This document shows, one piece after another, positions 1 through 6,778 of a DNA stretch of 10,744 nt; position 1 is the stretch's first letter, and the number at the start of each line of letters is the position of its first letter. The translations under genes were made by a program, and so were the position numbers. The stretch is from JAFLCA01 sp041907145 (GTDB lineage: Bacteria > Bdellovibrionota_C > UBA2361 > JAFLCA01): contig JAYRHW010000023.1 in assembly GCA_041907145.1 (NCBI GenBank), forward strand, positions 1 to 10,744, written 5' to 3'. Under the pieces are notes generated by a model that saw only the letters and a program-made list of their open reading frames with translations, was not told the origin of the DNA and did not search any database.

Positions 1-535
1 ACATCTTCATCCCGGTGCTGGCACCGCGCCAAAATACCGTAGGCTGCTTACTTTCCCACGGGATAGCCGCGCCGATGCGAGATACTTCCTGCCGCTCTTG
101 CTGGTAGCCGGCAGTTTCAAGAAAAGCCGGATCCGGGACGAGCAAGGAGTGATAGTCAAAACAGGATCTCCCGTACGTAAGAATCGGGGCGCGCCTTGGA
201 TAATCCCAGGCAGGCGGAAGATGAATGGTGCCGTCATCGAGCCACCAAATCAAAGTTCCCCTCAGGTCTGAACAGCCGAAATGCGTGACTAATTGCTGAA
301 TGAACTGGGCCACCGCGGATACATGGCCTGCTCCAAGCTCTGCGACGCGCTGAGTAACGGTCATTCTGGGAGCGCTTCCGGGAATGAATTCTATTCGGCA
401 AGCCTGCGCGCGCCGATCGACTTCCTGGCAGAGCTGGTCAACGTCACTGCGCGTGTAAGAATTAGCCTGCCAATATGCCAGTGCCGTCCGGTTGATTTCC
501 GGGACTGGCACCTGACGGTCGGCGAATCTTGTCAC
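1..535 (-). CDS. Glycosyltransferase family 90 (CAP10-like), N-terminal part, truncated by window edge
   Basis: This is an open frame of 178 codons that continues past the left edge. It starts at a GTG whose first base is at 535. The Shine-Dalgarno sequence AGGGGAG (550-544) lies 8 bases upstream, which decides this start. The protein begins MTRFADRQVPVPEINRT. Residues 126-139 (CFDYHSLLVPDPAF) and 159-175 (PWESKQPTVFWRGASTG) match the pattern of GT90 enzymes, where a Lys-Pro...Phe-Trp-Arg-Gly-Ala-x-Thr-Gly stretch forms part of the donor and catalytic region. The GT90 family includes the fungal capsule protein CAP10, eukaryotic protein O-glucosyl- and xylosyltransferases, and bacterial LPS glycosyltransferases such as LpsA. 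No signal peptide or membrane segment is visible, so it is probably cytoplasmic. Its start lies 13 bases after the stop of the large glycosyltransferase, so the two are co-transcribed. The C-terminal half is not visible. The sugar and acceptor cannot be told from this part. Confidence 0.86.
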   Translation of the reverse strand, partial: MTRFADRQVPVPEINRTALAYWQANSYTRSDVDQLCQEVDRRAQACRIEFIPGSAPRMTVTQRVAELGAGHVSAVAQFIQQLVTHFGCSDLRGTLIWWLDDGTIHLPPAWDYPRRAPILTYGRSCFDYHSLLVPDPAFLETAGYQQERQEVSRIGAAIPWESKQPTVFWRGASTGMKM

Positions 536-543
536 GAGGCAGT

Positions 544-550
544 CTCCCCT
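544..550 (-). promoter_or_regulatory. Shine-Dalgarno site of the GT90 gene, overlapping the upstream stop codon
   Basis: AGGGGAG on the minus strand shares its first two bases (A, G) with the TAG stop (551-549) of the six-module glycosyltransferase. It sits 8 bases before the GTG at 535. The overlap implies that ribosomes finishing the large protein restart on the GT90 frame, which would keep the two enzymes in proportion. Confidence 0.75.
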
Positions 551-3500
551 AGTACATCTGGCGAGACGGTGACATGGGATCCCTACTCGGAGCGTGGGTT
601 GGCTGCTGGTGTTCCAGTCCCAAGACCTTCTGCCATGCGGCAAGGGTGAGTCGAGCCGTTTCATTCCAGGTGAATTTCTTGGCTTGAGCCTTCCCTCGCT
701 CAATAAGCTGCGCGCGAAGATTTTGATCCTGCGTTAGCCGCAACATACTTTCCGCGAAACCACGAACATCCAAAGGATCCAGCAAAATCGCGGCATCCCC
801 GGCCACTTCCGGTATCGAAGTCACTCTACTCGCAATGACCGGGCAGCCGTTTGCCATCGCCTCGAGCACCGGGAAGCCGAATCCCTCGTACAGCGAAGGG
901 AAAACCAAGGCCTTGGCGGAAGAATACAAGCAGGTCAGCTCATCGCGAGTGATGAAGTCCGTGAAGATAATTCCAGTGATGCCCTGTTTCCTAAAGCTTT
1001 CACGATAGTTGGACTTGTATCCGTCATTCAAGCTTCCTGCTACTACCAGCTGAATCTTGGCCCCCTGGGACGCGGTGAGATATGCCTCGACGGTTGTCTT
1101 GAAATTCTTGTGTCCATCAAGGGCTCCGACACATAAAAAGAACGGCTCCGAAATGCCAAATTTCTGTAACGTGGCGTTGACTGCCTCGACCTTAGGCGGA
1201 GCCGTGCTAATTTGGTTTAATCCGGCCATTATTACGTTCATTCGATCGTTCGAGAAGCCGGCCAAATTGCAGAGGTCGGAGGCTGTGTATTTCGAGATCG
1301 GCAAGATGACCGCCTGCTCGGTTTCCTTGAGATCGGCCAGCCGGGCACTATAGGAGGTTCTGGTTGTCGGCATCCAGTGATCGAAATGCTCGGCTCGTCG
1401 GGCCATCGGAATGAGATCGTAGAACACCACTGAGAGCGGGATGCCCTGGCTTAATCGCATCGGCGAATCGAACCCCTCGCTCATATTCATCGGATCGGGG
1501 ATATGAAATAGATCAACCTGATCATGCTTTAACTGACGCAGCGTACGCATGGATACATTCGGATATCGCGTCAACCGATCCAGCTGCGGTGCAGGCACGA
1601 TCTCTTCGAGGTAGAGAATATATCGCCAATCCTGGGTCTGGCGGATAACTTCCTCAAGATGACTGAGCGTGTAGTGCCCGATGCCTCGCACCAGGGAGCC
1701 GCCAAAAATCAGAGTGCGGGCGTCGATACCAATAGTCGGCGTCGCAGGCGTGCGGGAGATGCGAGCAGCAGCTGGCTTGCTATCTTTTGAGTCTTCGTAG
1801 CGATCTATAAAATGGGAAACCAGCGCATCGTACGAATTTTGCCGGCGATACTCATCGCTCTTCCTTACCAAATATGAGCCGAAATTCGGATTCGCGAGGA
1901 TCAGCTCGATGCTCTCCGCTACCCCGAGATCCTGCGACAACTGTAAGGTACAGTCGGCAAGAGGTTTGAACGGAGGGGTGCCGGAGGTAATCATGGGCCG
2001 GCGATGCGAAAGAGCAAACGCCGCCGCACCAGAAGCTTCATTGCGGTTGGCGGTATAATTCATCAGAATTATATCGGAAGCGCTTAGAAATTGACTCACG
2101 GTTTGCTCAGGGAGAAATCCCTCGACAAAAATCACCCTGTTCGCAATTCCGAGCCTCTCCGCTAGTGCCTTGCACTCGTTGCTGTATGCGGCGCTATTTG
2201 GATTTTGCGGATGCCCGCCACCCAGAAACAAGAAAATAAGGTTCTGATGAATCGCAAACACTTTGGGCAGGGCCGCGATGATTTCTAGTACCCCCTTATG
2301 AGGCTCCAAGAATCCGAACGATGAGACAACTTTAAATTCGAGCGGAATACTCGTTTTCGCTCGAGCCTCGGCTATGGATGGCTGTTGTTCAATCTGCGCC
2401 CGCACACCGTGGGTAACGACCTCTATCTTTGACCCGTCTGCTCCGGCTGCGACAAATCGAATCCTGCTTTGCTCCAGATGAACGAATGATCTCGTAGCGC
2501 TGTTAATGAGAGTCGCACACAGAGGCAATTGACGTTCGGAAGAGTGAAACGTGATGTACGTTCGTATCCCCTTCTCGGCACACCAGTTCATGAGGTCGAC
2601 GATTCCCGTCTGGGCAAAAAGCCCGTCCTGAAACTGAACGTGCAGGACTTGAACACCAGACAGTGACAGAATTTCTCTCAACCGCCGGAAGTCGTCGCCA
2701 GACCTGCGCCAGCATCGAATGACATCGGGTCCGTCGGGACCCAGTAAGGCCGAAGATTCCTCTGCCAGCACCAGAAGCTCGGGGTGAAATGCAGTGCGGC
2801 TGCGAAGCTGCCTGTTCAAGGCGTTGCGAAGTTCGGCCGAGTGGGTGGCAATTCCGCACGGTTGATTGAAGGTGGTCAAAAGGGCGATGCGCGGCTTCGG
2901 CGCGACTCCACTGCTCACGTCAACGGCTCGCTTCGCGAGGAGCGCCGCATCATCTGTGAGCATTTGATCGAGATCCGGCTTAATCTTAGTCCCCCAGCGT
3001 TCGAGGAAGATGCCTAGGTTTCGGTCGTTATTTGCATTGCGCCCGGGGCTCTTCTGACCATGGTGATAAATGACACTCTTCGGCGTGTATACCACGCGAT
3101 ATCCGGCTTCGCGGGCCTTTAGACACACCTCCACGTCCTCGCACCCATTTCTATAAATGGTGTCAAAGCCGCCAATCTTCGTAAAAAGATCGCGGCGTAC
3201 GAAGAAGCAGGCTCCATTGACAGCCTGAAGATCTCGCTGATGGTTGACACGCGGATCGTCCTTATCGACTCCAACTAGATAGTGAGAATTCGATAGATTG
3301 CGGTCGAAGCAGATACCGGCATGATGCAATCGCTGGGTATCCGGATAGAGATGCTTATTTCCGATGACGCCTATCGAGGGATCGGCCTCCGCGAGTTCTA
3401 TAAGCGGCTCTGCCCAGCCAGGGAGCAGGACCGTGTCGCTATTCAAAAAGAGCAGGTACTTACCGCGAGCAGCACTGGCTCCTCTATTGCATGCCCCTGA

Positions 3501-6401
3501 GAAGTTTTCATTCTTTTCATTGAGAATAATGGTAGCGCGTGAACCCTGGGTCTTAAGAAACTCTCGGGTGCCATCGCTCGATGCATTGTCAACGATGATA
3601 AGTTCGTACGAGATGTTCTTGATCGTTTCAAAGAACGATTGCAGCATCGCCTTCGTGTATTCTACGGCGTTGTATAGCGGCACCACGACGCTCAGCACGA
3701 TCTCAGAGCGCTCACTTCCTCGATTTTCGGCGCCCCCCTCCCCTTTGATGGTGGTGAGCAGCTCGTTCGCCACGAGTGAGGTAGGATCGTGCCGCAAGCA
3801 CTGCTCAAGTTCCGCGGTAGCGGCTGTAAGATCGTCCTGTTCGAAGCGCAAAAGCGCGCGAAGCTGATAGAGAGGACCTAACAGGTCGGGATAAAACGCT
3901 TGGAGGAACTCGATCCTCGCTAGCAGATCCAAAACCGAACCGCCGAGGAAGCGCTTCGAAGCATCGCGCTTGCCTGAAGCCAGCCCTTCCAGTACCGCAG
4001 CATTCAAACGATCAAGAGCCTCGCGGATCTGCTTGTCATGCTGCATCCTCGAAGCGCTGTTCCCGCGAACGAACTCACGGCACTTCCAATAGATATTCAG
4101 CTCCGCCCAGTCAAAGGAAATGCGCCCAGTGCTGGTCATCGATGTCCCATCGGACCGCCAGCTGAATTCGCAAGTTACCTCCGGCACGAACAGAAACGGA
4201 AATACTCTCGACATCCTAATCCAGAGGTCCCAATCCTCGGTGCGCTTTAGATAGGGATCGAAAGGTTCGACCCGCTCAAAGCAGCTACGAGCATGCATCA
4301 CACAAAGCACCGGAATATAGTTGGAAAGCACGATGGCCTCCCCATCGAAAGCCCTCGCATACGGAGTATCGCGGCGTTCTGTCACCCACGTGCCGTCCAC
4401 TTCGCGCTGCCATGCCCGGTTAGCAATACTGTACGCTACCTTGGCGTCATTTTTCTCGAGGGCTGTGACCAAGGTCGCTAGGTGATGAGGAAGGTAGATG
4501 TCATCGTCATCGAGATAGGCAATGTACTTACCGCGTGCTGCCTTCACGCCCGTGTTGCGCGTTGCCGCAAGACCGCTATTTGCGGAATGGCTAATGTAGC
4601 GCACACGGGAGTCTAGGCGCTCTACTCGCTCGCGCACATCCTCTCCGGCATCATTGATGACGATAATTTCAAAATTTTGCAGGGTTTGAGCGAGGATGCT
4701 CTTGATTGCTGTTTCAACTTGTCGAGGGCGATTCCAGGTTGGAACGATAACTGAAACAAGCGGCACTGATGCGGGGGGCTCTGCCTTTATCCCCCCCCTT
4801 GACGCAGTCCCTCCGATATTTTCTGCCCAGGCTATCGTCTTGGCGTCATAGAGGCGGCGGTGATTCAAAACGATTTGAGCGCGCAGCTCAGCATCATGCT
4901 GCATAGCCACCGTCAACATGCTCTCGGCTTTCACGCGATAGCAAAAGAGGCTCTCGGAGACCTTACGGGCACGCAATCCCTGATCGATGAAGCCGATCCA
5001 AAAGTTCCAGTCCTCGAAACCCCAGGTCATGTTCGTATTGTATCCACCAACTTTTGCCCAAGCTTCCCTCCGGAACAGCGAACAGTAGGCCAATCCATTC
5101 TGGGAACGATTCGGATCGGAGAACTCATCTGCTGAGATACAGGTAATTGCCTTATTCTCCGCGCCGAACGTTTCATAGTCAGAGAAGGCTACGGAGGTAT
5201 CGGGATTTTTATCAAGAACCGCAGTCAGAGTAGCAAGTGCCGTAGGTTTGAGCTTATCATCGCAGTCCAACGGCAATATGTACCTCCCCCGGCTCGATGC
5301 GATCCCGGCATTTCGCGCGTCGGAAAGTCCTCCATTCTTCTTCTCGAGCAAACGAATTCTGCTTTGGGGATATTGTGAAATTATGCGCTGAGCGACAGCG
5401 CTGGTATCATCAGGACTGCCGTCATTGACGATTATACATTCCCAATCAAGAAAGGACTGCGCAAGAACACTCTGTAGGCACTCATCGAGAAACCCGGATT
5501 GCTTATAGCAGGGAATAACAATTGAAACTGTCGGTTGCTGAGTGTCACTAGGGGTGAGTTTGAGGTCAACTTCCTGATGACAAGCATTCGGAACAAAACC
5601 GTCGTATGCACGACTATCGATACGCTGCCCCGCTGCGAAAACCTCGGCAAGCGCCGCGGCCGAGTGGCTTTGCGACGTTCCAGCCCGATTTGCTTGCGCG
5701 ACCGTCTGCACCTTGTTCAATGGAGCGCAAAAGCAAACTGAAGTCGAGTAGCAAAGAAGTCGCGGCCTGTGGTGGCAGAATCGGGGAAGGCTGTCAGCTA
5801 ATGCGGCCTCTAGGGAATTGGGATTTCGATATGGCAGCTCTTCGAGTAATGGCAGCAAGTCGGCGCAACGATAGATGGAGCTGGAAACCTCCAGTGCATA
5901 TCCAAAATCATGCTCGGCACCGGACCATGAAAAGGAGCAGAAATCGCCCGTGCATTGTTCGAATTGCGGAAGTGCTTGCAATTTATCAAGTGAATAGCAA
6001 TACGTGGTGTTTTTCCCGAGTCGGAGCGAGCAGCCGAGAGTTTGCGGTGCGCTGCGAAGCAGCTTGAGCACCACGCTGAAGTCCCAATCGCGCACGAATA
6101 AGGCGTCGTCGACAAGAAAGAGTACGTGTTCAAATCCTGCTACCGCGGATAGTAAATCAGCTTTGAAGTCCGCTTCGGGAATGAATTCTGCGGTGGGATA
6201 GTCTGACTGGAGGCGTGCGTACAGGGCTCGCAAAAAAGAGTTAGACGCATAGTAAATGATTTTACAGCAAAGGTTTTGGGTGCCCTTCGCATGACGGGCA
6301 AACGAGGCAAGCGTTGCTTCGAGTTGCAGAGGTCGATCTTTGCTGAATATTACGGCCACAAGCTCGCGGGTAGCGCCACCATCCACCATAGGGAGTACCA
6401 A
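549..6401 (-). CDS. Six-module glycosyltransferase (four GT-A modules plus two GT4-type GT-B modules), 1950 aa
   Basis: This very large cytoplasmic glycosyltransferase contains six recognisable modules. Module 1 (residues about 12-270) is a divergent GT-A-like domain with LVDDALF at 96-102. Module 2 (291-530) is GT2: VSIVIPCYK, NDGSPDD, LDCDD 378-382, GFEDW 461-465. Module 3 (546-785) is GT2: VSVIVPTWN, LDDDD 630-634, TEDWDLW 721-727. A helical TPR-like stretch follows (about 835-885). Module 4 (901-1140) is GT2 of the rhamnosyltransferase-like kind: VDNASSDG, FLNSDT 985-990, CEDVEVCLK 1087-1095. Module 5 (about 1170-1540) is GT4/GT-B with the acidic pair altered (E1455, A1463). Module 6 (1554-1930) is GT4/GT-B with an intact EX7E pair, E1839 and E1847. 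Typical members have one module, so this is an assembly-line fusion, probably for an O-antigen, capsule or glycoprotein glycan. No membrane segment is seen. The start is uncertain: the listed TTG has no clear ribosome site, and an in-frame ATG at 6389 or GTG at 6386 is equally possible. Residue numbers count from the TTG. Confidence 0.95.
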   Translation of the reverse strand: MVLPMVDGGATRELVAVIFSKDRPLQLEATLASFARHAKGTQNLCCKIIYYASNSFLRALYARLQSDYPTAEFIPEADFKADLLSAVAGFEHVLFLVDDALFVRDWDFSVVLKLLRSAPQTLGCSLRLGKNTTYCYSLDKLQALPQFEQCTGDFCSFSWSGAEHDFGYALEVSSSIYRCADLLPLLEELPYRNPNSLEAALADSLPRFCHHRPRLLCYSTSVCFCAPLNKVQTVAQANRAGTSQSHSAAALAEVFAAGQRIDSRAYDGFVPNACHQEVDLKLTPSDTQQPTVSIVIPCYKQSGFLDECLQSVLAQSFLDWECIIVNDGSPDDTSAVAQRIISQYPQSRIRLLEKKNGGLSDARNAGIASSRGRYILPLDCDDKLKPTALATLTAVLDKNPDTSVAFSDYETFGAENKAITCISADEFSDPNRSQNGLAYCSLFRREAWAKVGGYNTNMTWGFEDWNFWIGFIDQGLRARKVSESLFCYRVKAESMLTVAMQHDAELRAQIVLNHRRLYDAKTIAWAENIGGTASRGGIKAEPPASVPLVSVIVPTWNRPRQVETAIKSILAQTLQNFEIIVINDAGEDVRERVERLDSRVRYISHSANSGLAATRNTGVKAARGKYIAYLDDDDIYLPHHLATLVTALEKNDAKVAYSIANRAWQREVDGTWVTERRDTPYARAFDGEAIVLSNYIPVLCVMHARSCFERVEPFDPYLKRTEDWDLWIRMSRVFPFLFVPEVTCEFSWRSDGTSMTSTGRISFDWAELNIYWKCREFVRGNSASRMQHDKQIREALDRLNAAVLEGLASGKRDASKRFLGGSVLDLLARIEFLQAFYPDLLGPLYQLRALLRFEQDDLTAATAELEQCLRHDPTSLVANELLTTIKGEGGAENRGSERSEIVLSVVVPLYNAVEYTKAMLQSFFETIKNISYELIIVDNASSDGTREFLKTQGSRATIILNEKNENFSGACNRGASAARGKYLLFLNSDTVLLPGWAEPLIELAEADPSIGVIGNKHLYPDTQRLHHAGICFDRNLSNSHYLVGVDKDDPRVNHQRDLQAVNGACFFVRRDLFTKIGGFDTIYRNGCEDVEVCLKAREAGYRVVYTPKSVIYHHGQKSPGRNANNDRNLGIFLERWGTKIKPDLDQMLTDDAALLAKRAVDVSSGVAPKPRIALLTTFNQPCGIATHSAELRNALNRQLRSRTAFHPELLVLAEESSALLGPDGPDVIRCWRRSGDDFRRLREILSLSGVQVLHVQFQDGLFAQTGIVDLMNWCAEKGIRTYITFHSSERQLPLCATLINSATRSFVHLEQSRIRFVAAGADGSKIEVVTHGVRAQIEQQPSIAEARAKTSIPLEFKVVSSFGFLEPHKGVLEIIAALPKVFAIHQNLIFLFLGGGHPQNPNSAAYSNECKALAERLGIANRVIFVEGFLPEQTVSQFLSASDIILMNYTANRNEASGAAAFALSHRRPMITSGTPPFKPLADCTLQLSQDLGVAESIELILANPNFGSYLVRKSDEYRRQNSYDALVSHFIDRYEDSKDSKPAAARISRTPATPTIGIDARTLIFGGSLVRGIGHYTLSHLEEVIRQTQDWRYILYLEEIVPAPQLDRLTRYPNVSMRTLRQLKHDQVDLFHIPDPMNMSEGFDSPMRLSQGIPLSVVFYDLIPMARRAEHFDHWMPTTRTSYSARLADLKETEQAVILPISKYTASDLCNLAGFSNDRMNVIMAGLNQISTAPPKVEAVNATLQKFGISEPFFLCVGALDGHKNFKTTVEAYLTASQGAKIQLVVAGSLNDGYKSNYRESFRKQGITGIIFTDFITRDELTCLYSSAKALVFPSLYEGFGFPVLEAMANGCPVIASRVTSIPEVAGDAAILLDPLDVRGFAESMLRLTQDQNLRAQLIERGKAQAKKFTWNETARLTLAAWQKVLGLEHQQPTHAPSRDPMSPSRQMY

Positions 6402-6432
6402 ATCCGGGGAAACTAATGTGATTTCAAGTAAG

Positions 6433-6447
6433 TAGCTATTTTAGCTA
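6433..6447. promoter_or_regulatory. TAGCTA-TTT-TAGCTA palindrome upstream of the glycosyltransferase operon
   Basis: Two copies of the self-complementary hexamer TAGCTA are separated by TTT, giving a 15-base near-perfect palindrome whose repeats are also direct. It ends 31 bases before the TTG start and overlaps the only -10-like sequence (minus-strand TAAAAT). The position suits an operator, but the sequence is short and AT-rich, so chance is possible. Confidence 0.3.
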
Positions 6448-6632
6448 TTAGATTAGGATGGCCGGAAGTGGGCTTGAGATTTATCTAAAAACTCACCTTA
6501 GTCGACGTTGACTTGCACTGGCAGCTGCCGCGATGGCCGCCGACCGCTCGCAGACAACCAGCTGTTATCATTATATTTTGTTCGCTGAGACTGGCCCCCG
6601 CCGCAGCACCGAAGCAGTTGCTCAAAGAGTCG

Positions 6633-6695
6633 CTCAGGGGGAGCTAGTTGACCTCAACAAAGATGGGTTACTGGATGTCCTCACCTCAGGGGGAG
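6633..6695. repeat. Pair of 11-base direct repeats, CTCAGGGGGAG
   Basis: CTCAGGGGGAG occurs exactly at 6633-6643 and 6685-6695, a period of 52 bases. The period is not a multiple of three, so the copies do not reflect a repeated protein motif. The function is unknown. Confidence 0.45.
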
Positions 6696-6734
6696 GGTAT
6701 AATTCGTCAAAATTGCGCCCTAAGAGCCGGGTCT

Positions 6735-6765
6735 GGAGCCCCCGCTGCGATACAGCGGAGGCTCC
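6735..6765. terminator. Strong hairpin just downstream of the exported-protein gene
   Basis: GGAGCC-C-CCGCTG (6735-6747) pairs with CAGCGG-A-GGCTCC (6753-6765) around a five-base loop. This gives 12 Watson-Crick pairs and one C/A mismatch. It lies 13 bases beyond the TAG of the 733-residue protein gene (6781-6779). Position and GC content suit a transcription end or RNA-stabilising structure on the minus strand. No T-tract follows directly on either strand (the nearest, TTTT on the minus strand, is over 20 bases away), so it is not a classic Rho-independent terminator. Confidence 0.4.
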
Positions 6766-6778
6766 CCAAAGCTTACCC

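Larger units (their letters stand above)
6402..6778. other. 377-base intergenic region between the exported-protein gene and the glycosyltransferase operon
   Basis: No convincing gene lies here. The region holds a short AT-rich palindrome close to the glycosyltransferase start, the palindrome GGCAGCTGCC near 6518-6527, an 11-base direct repeat (6633-6643 and 6685-6695), and a strong hairpin just after the upstream stop codon. A plus-strand frame here encodes one short stretch resembling an FG-GAP/VCBS calcium loop (6650-6676), treated as a possible fossil. The promoter of the glycosyltransferase operon should lie in this region. A minus-strand TAAAAT at about 6439-6444 resembles a -10 box, but no good -35 box is spaced from it. 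Confidence 0.6.

Noticed and set aside
7..237. 76-codon minus-strand frame at the left edge
   Set aside because: It overlaps the GT90 coding frame in another phase. The GT90 frame has a ribosome site, family motifs and a longer open stretch.
293..649. 118-codon plus-strand frame
   Set aside because: It is antisense to the GT90 gene and the end of the six-module gene, has no ribosome site, and its residues match no recognised family.
3364..3867. 167-codon plus-strand frame within the large gene
   Set aside because: It is antisense to the fourth glycosyltransferase module, whose family motifs are clear, and it resembles no known protein.
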